A stretch of 38,246 nt of DNA from a virus: the IMG/VR virus record IMGVR_UViG_3300034030_000018, positions 1 through 38,246 of that record; one strand, 5' to 3'. This document shows positions 20,853-26,844 of this stretch, one piece after another. Position numbers and translations under genes: made by a program. Position 1 is the stretch's first letter. Each line of letters starts with the position of its first letter. The notes below the pieces were generated by a model. The model did no database searches, was not told the origin of the DNA, and saw only the letters and a list, made by a program, of their open reading frames with translations.

Positions 20853-21560
20853 AGCCCCGGGCTAGGCGGCAAGTCAAAGTCCACATCCGTTCCGGTTGCC
20901 CCTCCCCTACCAAAAATGTGTGCCCAAAATAGGGACACCCCACCTAAAACGCCGCCAAAATCCTCTGACGCGAGTCTCTGACGCGGAGGCCGTTTTTTGA
21001 CCTCTCTGACGCCTGTAACTCTCATTAGTAGAACCGTTTACAGCCGAAATTTTTCGCGTCAGAGATTCGGGATATTTTTTATTCCCTGTAAGTTCAAGCA
21101 AATAGGTGGGTTAGCGTGCGAAAAGTCCGCGTCAGAGACCGCCGCTATTTTAGTTGTAATGTGCTCGAATGTTCTGACGCGCAGTGTTGTGCTAAGTCTG
21201 GCGGGAGGTCGGAGTAGAGTCGAGGGGTTGATTGTAGAAATTGTGGTGAAGCTTAGGGCGATCAAAAAAAGGTAAGGCCAGAAAATGTTATGAGAGGGTG
21301 GCGCGTCTGTAACGCCGGGTATAACGTGCGAGTGGCGCAGAAATAACAGTACCGATGGCAGAAGTCGAAGGTGGCCCAGTCAGGTCAGTGATGTTAGAGG
21401 TGCTAAGTCTGATGGCGAGAAATGATAGGTGGACGTCAGGGCCGCAAGCAGATTGTGCACATGGTTTTCGTTAAATCTGCGAAATTAACCTTCAATTCCT
21501 ACCCACCCCCCTCATAATTATCTTGACTTCCCTTCCCTGTTGCACTTATAACCCCCTGTC
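20853..21560. other. 700-bp gene-free region with six CTCTGACGCG-type repeats
   Basis: Copies: 20963-20972, 20976-20985 and 21004-21013 on the plus strand; 21055-21064 and 21128-21137 on the minus strand; and TCTGACGCG at 21173-21181 on the plus strand. The ORFs in the region are short, have no ribosome sites and run through the repeats. The array lies 380-600 bp upstream of the AAA ATPase gene and resembles a centromere or operator cluster. The segment 21200-21520 shows nothing further that I can identify. Confidence 0.72.
21523..21552 (+). promoter_or_regulatory. Promoter of the AAA ATPase gene
   Basis: TTGACT (21523-21528), 18-bp spacer, TATAAC (21547-21552). The ATG at 21561 is 8 bases after the -10 and has no Shine-Dalgarno, so the transcript is probably leaderless. 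Confidence 0.7.
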
Positions 21561-22418
21561 ATGAAGGCGTATAAGGTTTTTGGCCTTAAAGAGAACCCAT
21601 TCGTGCCTAGCCCGAACCCGCGGTTCCTCTACCTGACCGACCAGACGAACGCCTGCCTGTTCAAGTGCAAATTCGTCATCGAGGAGCGGCAGGGGCTCTC
21701 ACTCATCGTCGGGAAGATCGGTTACGGCAAGACTTCCGTGCTGCGGGAGCTACTCAACGGCTACATCGACGACGAGACGTACAAGATCGCGATGCTCCCG
21801 AACGGCAGCTTCCCTTCCGAGATGCAGCTCGCCAAGGCCATCTCCAGCGAGCTGGGGCTCCAGGGACGTCGCTCCCTACTGGCGCAAATAAACGAGATAC
21901 GTGACTACGCCTTCCAAATTTACGGCGAGGGCGGGACGATCATCCTGATTATTGATGAGGCGCAGAACCTGAAGGGCGCGCAGTTCGATTTTCTGCGGGA
22001 ATTGCTCAACTTCGAGAGCAACGAGGCGAAGACCATCCAGATCATCATCGCAGGCCAGCCCGAGATAGAGACCAAGCTGGCGACGAAGCCCGCGCTCGTC
22101 TCGCGCATCATCCTGACGAACTACCTCGACACCTTCACCTACGAGGACATGGTGGCCGCCCTGGAGCACCGGATACGCCTGGCCGGGGGTAAGCTAGACA
22201 TCATGGCCGACGACGCGCTGAAAGCCCTCTACGTGGCCTCACGGGGCGTCCCGCGCGAGATCATGAAGATAGCCAACGCTTCCCTTCTCCTCGCGGCCGT
22301 GAACCAGACGAGGCCGATTACCGACGACATCATCAAGCTGGCGGTCGAGAACATACTTTCTACGGAGCGCAATGGAGAACCGGAAGCCGCTGAACTTCGC
22401 GCAGGCGCTTCGCAGTAG
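21561..22418 (+). CDS. ExeA/TniB/MuB-like AAA+ ATPase
   Basis: A 285-residue protein. N-terminal FGLKENPFVPSPNPRFLYLTDQ is the entry motif of ExeA-like ATPases. Walker A is LIVGKIGYGKTSVLREL (residues about 50-60), Walker B is IILIIDEAQNLK (about 130), and sensor 1 is IQIIIAGQPE (about 160). The C-terminal lid (LKALYVASRGVPREIMKIANASLLLA) includes the sensor 2 arginine. Family members are DNA-stimulated ATPases used in transposition target choice, secretion and helicase loading. No transposase is nearby; instead the gene overlaps a DNA-binding-like gene packed with iterons. A helicase-loader or partition ATPase role is inferred. Promoter is leaderless. Confidence 0.85.
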   Translation: MKAYKVFGLKENPFVPSPNPRFLYLTDQTNACLFKCKFVIEERQGLSLIVGKIGYGKTSVLRELLNGYIDDETYKIAMLPNGSFPSEMQLAKAISSELGLQGRRSLLAQINEIRDYAFQIYGEGGTIILIIDEAQNLKGAQFDFLRELLNFESNEAKTIQIIIAGQPEIETKLATKPALVSRIILTNYLDTFTYEDMVAALEHRIRLAGGKLDIMADDALKALYVASRGVPREIMKIANASLLLAAVNQTRPITDDIIKLAVENILSTERNGEPEAAELRAGASQ

Positions 22419-23244
22419 GCCCGGAAAACCACCGGAGCCGGAGGCGGACGCCCAGCATCTCGAACCTGTGGACGCCCACATTGCCGCGGCGCGGACGCCC
22501 ACCCAAATAAATGTGGACGCCCAATTCACCGATTCAGTGGACACCCACACGGCAGAGATGCGGACGCCCACCTCGGTTGAAATAGGACGCCCACTTCAAC
22601 CTGAAATGGACGCCCGCACCCGAAACGTGGGCGCCAATGCGTCCACCAACTTACCCCCTGTGGACGCCAAAGCGCCCACATCACGAAGACGTGGACGCAC
22701 GAGTAAGAAGGGTGTGGCCGCCCACAAATCCGACAGGCACAGGACGGATTTGGTCCGGCAGCACTTCCGCATTCCGGCCGAGTTGGACGAGCAAATCAGA
22801 CTGTTTCGTGCGAAGAAGAATCTTGAGCTTCAGGAGTTTTACCAGCTCGCGGCCGCCCACTTAATGAGCAGTGTGGACGCCCACAAAGGCGAAGATGTGG
22901 ACGCATTGGCGCCCCTTGATGATAGAGATACGATGATACTATTTAGAACGGAGCCTAGTATCATCAACGTCTACCTGCAGTACAACCCTGAAAACCGGTG
23001 GAAACCGGCCGACGACTACGAGGGTCAGCGGTATAACGGGAAGGACATTCGCCTGGTCGAGATCGGGATAATCCAGACTCAATTTAACGCCCGGTTCAAG
23101 AAGGTCAACTCGTTCAAATACTACACGACCGAGATAGACGAGGCCCTGGCAATCCCGCTCTCGGAGGAGACCATCGAGATTATGCTCAAGCAGGGTCGGC
23201 GCAGGTGGGAAGCTGCTCGCGGGGCGTCAATAAAATCCTCTTAA
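22372..23244 (+). CDS. Putative initiator/partition DNA-binding protein with in-gene iterons
   Basis: A 290-residue protein, overlapping the ATPase gene by 47 bp. Residues 1-120 are low complexity with scattered VDAH/VDAQ/RTPT words that simply reflect the DNA repeat below. Residues about 122-165 look like a ribbon-helix-helix: HRTDLVRQHFRIPAELDEQIRLFRAKKNLELQEFYQLAAAHL. The C-terminal 100 residues (TMILFRTEPSIINVYLQYNPENRWKPADDYEGQRYNGKDIRLVEIGIIQ) are an unknown alpha/beta domain. The arrangement (ATPase, then DNA-binding protein with sites inside its own gene) parallels lambda O/ori and plasmid partition operons. No sure family; function inferred. Confidence 0.7.
   Translation: MENRKPLNFAQALRSRPGKPPEPEADAQHLEPVDAHIAAARTPTQINVDAQFTDSVDTHTAEMRTPTSVEIGRPLQPEMDARTRNVGANASTNLPPVDAKAPTSRRRGRTSKKGVAAHKSDRHRTDLVRQHFRIPAELDEQIRLFRAKKNLELQEFYQLAAAHLMSSVDAHKGEDVDALAPLDDRDTMILFRTEPSIINVYLQYNPENRWKPADDYEGQRYNGKDIRLVEIGIIQTQFNARFKKVNSFKYYTTEIDEALAIPLSEETIEIMLKQGRRRWEAARGASIKSS
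22446..22904. repeat. Iteron-like array, consensus GTGGACGCCCAC
   Basis: Full or near copies start at 22446 (partial), 22468, 22491, 22513, 22537, 22560, 22583, 22606, 22660 (partial), 22691 (partial), 22714, 22849, 22873 and 22897 (partial), plus an inverted GTGGGCGCC at 22627. Early spacings are about 22-24 bp, two helical turns. The copies at 22468, 22513 and 22537 are read as VDAH/VDAQ/VDTH, those at 22491 and 22560 as RTPT, and that at 22583 as GRPL. All three codon phases are used, so the DNA word rather than the peptide is conserved. Confidence 0.85.
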
Positions 23245-23299
23245 AAATCTCACCTAAACCCCAATAAATTCTTAACTTAAAGCTCACAAACAAAGAGGT

Positions 23300-23313
23300 T
23301 TATGCTATACTCC
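23300..23313 (+). promoter_or_regulatory. Late-operon promoter (extended -10)
   Basis: TTATGCTATACTCCCGCC around 23299-23316 contains TGCTATACT, an extended -10. The -35 region (CTCACA, 17 bp upstream) is poor. No other promoter of this quality precedes the structural genes. Confidence 0.55.
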
Positions 23314-23506
23314 CGCCATGTTTTGAACGTGAAAACAGGCGGCGCGCCAACCCCTTCCACAGAGTCTGAACGCGACCGCCTGCCTTATCCGCTGACAGGC
23401 AGCGGGGCGGCAATCTTAGCATAAGTTTTGCCTCGAACAACCCCGCCGACCTGTTCCATTCCGGGAGCAGTTGAGGGAAGTGTCCGGCGGGACAAGTAAG
23501 GTGTAT

Positions 23507-23558
23507 CGGCCGCCCAATTCGCGCATCTTCGGCGCGAGGGGCGGCCGTCTCTTTTTCC
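23507..23558 (+). terminator. Intrinsic terminator in the late-operon leader
   Basis: CGGCCGCCC (23507-23515) pairs with GGGCGGCCG (23539-23547); inside, TCGCGC (23519-23524) pairs with GCGCGA (23532-23537) around an ATCTTCG loop. TCTCTTTTT follows. It stands between the promoter and the first gene at 23586, an arrangement that calls for antitermination. The rest of 23245-23585 holds the promoter and a smaller GCCTG/CAGGC hairpin near 23370-23400. Confidence 0.8.
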
Positions 23559-23585
23559 GCCGGCGCGTCCGCCGAAAGGGGAAAC

Positions 23586-23789
23586 TTGAGACAGACACCA
23601 CAGCCCGCCGCCACGCCGGCCGCGAACTTCCACGCCTTCACTAAAGACATCGTCGCTTTACGAGCCGCGCACGCGGCGCCCTGGGGCATCTTCCCACGCC
23701 TGGCGGCCTACCGCGTCGAGCCGGGCGGGAGCGGGGCCAAACTCATCTTCGAGCACGACCGGAAGCGCGGGAAGGCGGACAGGCCATGA
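23586..23789 (+). CDS. Hypothetical protein, 67 aa, first gene of the late operon
   Basis: TTG start at 23586 with AAGGGG upstream. It reads MRQTPQPAATPAANFHAFTKDIVALRAAHAAPWGIFPRLAAYRVEPGG, then SGAKLIFEHDRKRGKADRP. No known domain; basic C-terminus. The stop overlaps the next start (ATGA), which supports its being translated. An antiterminator would be expected near this place, but nothing in the sequence shows that this is one. Confidence 0.5.
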   Translation: MRQTPQPAATPAANFHAFTKDIVALRAAHAAPWGIFPRLAAYRVEPGGSGAKLIFEHDRKRGKADRP

Positions 23790-24277
23790 CAGCCCCTCGC
23801 CGCCCCGTGAAGCTCAAGACGGCGCCCGGACGGGCGAAGCCTGACACCTCGCGTAAGCTGACTGTTGACCCTTCGGGCTTCGTCCGCAACGAGTGGCTGG
23901 AGACCCTATCCCGCGTCAGGGCCGACCAGCCCAGGCGGTACGCGAAAGAGGTCTCGGCCGGGTTGCAGGTGACGGTCTCGAAATACGAACAGTTGAAGGC
24001 GGAGCACGGGCGGCAGGCGCCGGCCCGCGCCGAGGAGAGAAGGGGAGTGAGCGACGGCATGAGAGAGAAGGGAACACCCGAGCCGGCCGCGCAGCCGGGG
24101 ACGCGGATGCTCGTCATGCCGCCGGCTCCCGCGGACCCGATCAGGCTGGCAGAGGAGCAGGTCGAGAGCCTCAAGCGCGGGCGTACCCCGCGCCCGGTGA
24201 AGACCAGCAGAAGGAAGCCGGAGCGCCGGGGCGGGATAGGCGCGCCGCGCCCGTCACGTCCGCAAGGTACTTCCTGA
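23786..24277 (+). CDS. Hypothetical basic protein, 163 aa
   Basis: ATG 23786 overlaps the preceding stop by 4 bp. The protein is rich in Pro, Arg and Ala and largely disordered. The central segment SGFVRNEWLETLSRVRADQPRRYAKEVSAGLQVTVSKYEQLK may be an ordered helical unit. C-terminal half: MREKGTPEPAAQPGTRMLVMPPAPADPIRLAEEQVESLKRGRTPRPVKTSRRKPERRGG. I do not recognise it. Position ahead of the membrane and terminase genes suggests a packaging- or lysis-adjacent accessory role only by location. Confidence 0.55.
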   Translation: MTAPRRPVKLKTAPGRAKPDTSRKLTVDPSGFVRNEWLETLSRVRADQPRRYAKEVSAGLQVTVSKYEQLKAEHGRQAPARAEERRGVSDGMREKGTPEPAAQPGTRMLVMPPAPADPIRLAEEQVESLKRGRTPRPVKTSRRKPERRGGIGAPRPSRPQGTS

Positions 24278-24292
24278 GCGGGGGAACTGAGG

Positions 24293-24541
24293 GTGACGCG
24301 CGAGGCTCAACCAGCCTCTCGGGTCAGAACTTTTATGAAAATCATCATCAAGAGGCCGAAGGGGAGCACCTTGCACGCCGCCCTGACGGTCGTGTGGGCG
24401 CTGCTCGCCGTCCCGACGCTCCTCTGGTGGCGGGATTCGGTCTGCTGGGTGGCCTTGATGAGTTTGTGGGCGAACATCGCCTCGCACTGGGCGGCGCGCG
24501 AGGCGGCGAAGGCCAAAGAGCAGACGCAGGAGGCGAGTTAG
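24293..24541 (+). CDS. Small membrane protein with two transmembrane segments
   Basis: GTG 24293 gives 82 residues; ATG 24335 gives 68 and is also possible. Sequence from the ATG: MKIIIKRPKGSTLHAALTVVWALLAVPTLLWWRDSVCWVALMSLWANIASHWAAREAAKAKEQTQEAS. Two hydrophobic helices (HAALTVVWALLAVPTLLWW and VCWVALMSLWANIASHWAA) with a short loop and a charged tail. Similar proteins occur in actinophages next to lysis or terminase genes (from memory). A holin role is possible, but no endolysin is recognised beside it. Its stop is shared with the next start (TAGTG). Confidence 0.65.
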   Translation: MTREAQPASRVRTFMKIIIKRPKGSTLHAALTVVWALLAVPTLLWWRDSVCWVALMSLWANIASHWAAREAAKAKEQTQEAS

Positions 24542-25194
24542 TGACCCTCATGACTTCCCCGCGCACCCCTAAGCCAAACAAGCGCGCGACTTTATCGCCG
24601 GTTCGGGGCCAAAATCCGCGCACCCCGAACTCTACCTCACCCGCCGTGCTCAAGAAGTGCAGCGGCCCGTGCGGGCGGAGACTGCCCCTGTCCGCGTTCA
24701 ACGTGCGCAGGAAGAGCAAGGACGGGCGCTTCCCCCTCTGTAAAGTGTGCCACCGGGAGACGCGCGGGACGCGCAGCAGGGAAGGACGGCAGGCGCGGGC
24801 GCTGGAGAAGGAGTTATGGGTCTTGCGCGAGGCTTACCCCTTGCCGTCCCTCGAAGCCATCCTCACCCGCGCGCTCGAAGAGGTGCGGCAGGTCGGCACC
24901 TCGGGCGCGAAGTTCGTCGAGCAGGTGGCGGCCGTCCGCCACGCCGTCATGGTCCAGGGCTGCCGCAGCGCCGAGGAGGTGGTCGAGGAGACGCGCCTCT
25001 CCCGCTGGGCGGTGGACCGCGGGCTCGAAAAGCTCATCCATGACGGCATCTTAGAAACCCGCGACCGTTACCGTTTAGAGGACGAGGCGGGCGAGCCGGG
25101 GCGGCCCGTCACCGAATACCACCCGACAGACACCCCCCGCGGCGAGGTCTTCACCTACATTCTCGACCGTTCGCGCGACGACCACCTGCTCTGA
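24541..25194 (+). CDS. Zinc-binding and winged-helix protein
   Basis: A 217-residue protein starting at GTG 24541, chosen because AGGAGG lies 7 bases upstream and the preceding stop overlaps; ATG 24550 is an alternative. Residues 35-70 carry the treble-clef-like CxxxCG...CxxC motif common before phage HNH domains (KKCSGPCGRRLPLSAFNVRR, then FPLCKVCHRE), but no HNH follows. Residues 75-140 are helical. Residues 145-200 form a winged helix (SAEEVVEETRLSRWAVDRGL, then EKLIHDGILETRDRYRLED). The combination suggests a DNA-binding protein acting before packaging, or a late regulator. Family unknown. Confidence 0.7.
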   Translation: MTLMTSPRTPKPNKRATLSPVRGQNPRTPNSTSPAVLKKCSGPCGRRLPLSAFNVRRKSKDGRFPLCKVCHRETRGTRSREGRQARALEKELWVLREAYPLPSLEAILTRALEEVRQVGTSGAKFVEQVAAVRHAVMVQGCRSAEEVVEETRLSRWAVDRGLEKLIHDGILETRDRYRLEDEAGEPGRPVTEYHPTDTPRGEVFTYILDRSRDDHLL

Positions 25195-25265
25195 AAACCG
25201 CCCGCAAAATAAACGCCCCTTCCTGCCTTACCCTTTGCCCCGTTGGTATTGAAGGAAAACGGGGC
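25192..25265 (+). promoter_or_regulatory. Conserved intercistronic element plus 8-bp hairpin
   Basis: TGAAAACCGCCCGCAAAATAA (here shown in its first 20-odd bases, 25192-25212) closely matches 30944-30964, also starting at a stop codon. GCCCCGTT (25237-25244) then pairs with AACGGGGC (25258-25265) around a GAAGGA-containing loop, 10 bases before ATG 25276. Confidence 0.55.
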
Positions 25266-25275
25266 GTCTCACCTT

Positions 25276-25746
25276 ATGTCCATCTTCATACTGTTTCAAG
25301 ATGCGGGTCTTACCCAGCCGTGGGCGGGCTTCCTCGTCCTGCTGACCGTCATCCTCGGTAGCCTCAACGCCTATCAGCTTTATAAATCGCGCGAGGCCGG
25401 CACTTGGAGGGGGGCGGCTAACGCCTACGAAGCCGAGCTAAAAATCGTGCGCGCGCGGGCGGAGCGCCTGACGGAAGAGAACAAGGAGTTAAATCGGCAA
25501 GTCACGGAGCTTCAGGCCCGCACCGACCTGTCGCAGCTCGCGCGTGACAGCACCGAGCAGCACGCCGGCATCGTAATCGCTCTCAGGGAGCTGTCGGAAA
25601 GCTCGGCGCGGCATCACGCGCAGGTGTCACAGTTGATGACGGAGCAGGTGAAGATGTTTATGGGCTTACAGTCCCACACGGCGAGCGCCTTTGAGCAGGT
25701 CGCCGAACAGTTCCGCACCATTAAGGCGGAGCTGGACAGGCGGTGA
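25276..25746 (+). CDS. Membrane-anchored coiled-coil protein
   Basis: A 156-residue protein from ATG 25276. A TTG start at 25243 would add 11 residues and lie in the hairpin. One transmembrane segment is near the N-terminus (WAGFLVLLTVILGSLNAYQLY), followed by a long coiled coil (EAELKIVRARAERLTEENKELNRQVTELQAR) and a second helical stretch (SSARHHAQVSQLMTEQVKMFMGLQSHTASAFEQVAEQFRTIKAELDRR). This is the shape of an inner-membrane spanin or of an anchored scaffold. No lipobox partner was seen. Lies three bases before the Z-like gene, so it belongs to the late operon. Confidence 0.65.
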   Translation: MSIFILFQDAGLTQPWAGFLVLLTVILGSLNAYQLYKSREAGTWRGAANAYEAELKIVRARAERLTEENKELNRQVTELQARTDLSQLARDSTEQHAGIVIALRELSESSARHHAQVSQLMTEQVKMFMGLQSHTASAFEQVAEQFRTIKAELDRR

Positions 25747-25749
25747 ATT

Positions 25750-26346
25750 ATGGCGAGCGTTGAAGTCTCAGGCGACGTGGCCGGCCTGCTTTCACTGGAC
25801 AGGCAGATAACCTACGCCGCGGCGCGCGCTCTGACGGGCACGGCGAAGGACTCGCAGGCCGCCGCCGTCGAGGCCATCCGGGGCGCCTTCACCACGCGCG
25901 GGGCGTGGTATCTGCCGGGCAACAGGTTCGGCGTGCGTGTCACGCCCGCGACGAAGGAGCGGCTTGAGGCCGCGGTCAGGACGGCCGCCGACTGGCTCAT
26001 CCCGCACGAGACGGGCGAGGACAAGGTGGCCCGAGGGGGCGGGCTCCTCGCCGTCCCCCTGGTCGGCCGGGGCAGGCCGAGGCCGAGTCACGCCTCGAAG
26101 GTCAGGGGCGACCTCAAACCGCGCGCCCTCGGCGGCCGGGGCGTGGTGCTCGAGACGCGCCGCGGTCCCGTCCTGTTCCACCGCCGCGACCGGCGGCTCG
26201 TCGCCTTCTACGGGCTGGAGCGGCGCGCGCGAATTCGGAAGCGCTCGACGATTATTGAGCCGACCGTGCGGACGTTCGGCCGGAAATTCGGCGACAACCT
26301 GGCGGAGACGCTCGCCAAGGCTTTGAGGACTGCGAAGCGAGGGTGA
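25750..26346 (+). CDS. Minor tail protein Z-like (tail completion) candidate
   Basis: A 198-residue protein. The order of features recalls lambda gpZ/prophage minor tail protein Z: helical start (DRQITYAAARALTGTAKDSQAAAVEAIRGAF), a variable middle with a basic GRGRPRPSHASKVRGDLKPRALGGRG loop, a strand pair ending VLFHRRDRRLVAFYGLER, and a C-terminal helix (GRKFGDNLAETLAKALRTAKRG). In lambda the Z gene lies with the tail genes. Here it stands before the terminase, which is unusual, so the call is tentative. Start ATG is preceded by a GGCGG-rich region with no perfect Shine-Dalgarno. Confidence 0.5.
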   Translation: MASVEVSGDVAGLLSLDRQITYAAARALTGTAKDSQAAAVEAIRGAFTTRGAWYLPGNRFGVRVTPATKERLEAAVRTAADWLIPHETGEDKVARGGGLLAVPLVGRGRPRPSHASKVRGDLKPRALGGRGVVLETRRGPVLFHRRDRRLVAFYGLERRARIRKRSTIIEPTVRTFGRKFGDNLAETLAKALRTAKRG

Positions 26347-26352
26347 ACGCGT

Positions 26353-26844
26353 ATGGCTAAGGACGGCAAGAAGGGCGAGGAGGTCAGCCTGTCGGAACTC
26401 GCGCGCCGCGCGCAGATGAATCGCGCGACGGTCAGGGAGAAGTTGAGCGGTAAAGGGGTGCGGCCGCGGCGGGAGAAGGCCAAAGAGAAGCTGTACGACC
26501 TCGACGAAGCCCTCTCGGCGCTGCGCGAGGACGGCGAGCCCAGTCTGCGGAAGGCGCAGACGGCGAAGACGGCGGCCGAGGCCGAGCGCGCCAAACTGAA
26601 GCTCGACAGGGAGCGCGGCGAAGTGGTCTCGCTTCAGGACGCCCGCGCCGACTTGCAGGAGGTGCTCGGCAAAATCTACAGGCACTTCGCCGTGACCGGC
26701 CCGGCCGCCCTCGCGCCGCAACTGCGGGGGAAGTCGGCCGCCCAGGTGGCGGCGGCGCTCAAGCAGGACGCCGACAGGTTTTTCGGCGAGCTGCGCGCCG
26801 AGCACGAGAATTACTTACGCGATGAAGACGAGGACCATCTCTGA
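26353..26844 (+). CDS. Terminase small subunit (Nu1-like)
   Basis: A 163-residue protein. The N-terminal winged helix SLSELARRAQMNRATVREKLSGKGVRPRREK (residues 12-42) is the DNA-binding part expected of Nu1-type subunits. A charged helical section follows (TAAEAERAKLKLDRERGEVVSLQDARADL, whose KLxxERG-E-V pattern is typical), then a helical C-terminus (EVLGKIYRHFAVTGPAALAPQLRGKSAAQVAAAL) ending RDEDEDHL. It would recognise the cos/pac site and recruit the large subunit. Its 3' end overlaps the large terminase gene by 23 bp. Confidence 0.85.
   Translation: MAKDGKKGEEVSLSELARRAQMNRATVREKLSGKGVRPRREKAKEKLYDLDEALSALREDGEPSLRKAQTAKTAAEAERAKLKLDRERGEVVSLQDARADLQEVLGKIYRHFAVTGPAALAPQLRGKSAAQVAAALKQDADRFFGELRAEHENYLRDEDEDHL

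Noticed and set aside
20997-21275. 92-codon ORF in the repeat region upstream of the ATPase
   Set aside because: TTG start without ribosome site, reads through three of the repeats, and composition is random-like.
22446-22904. CRISPR array
   Set aside because: Repeats are 12 bp, irregularly spaced, lie inside a coding frame, and no cas genes are present.
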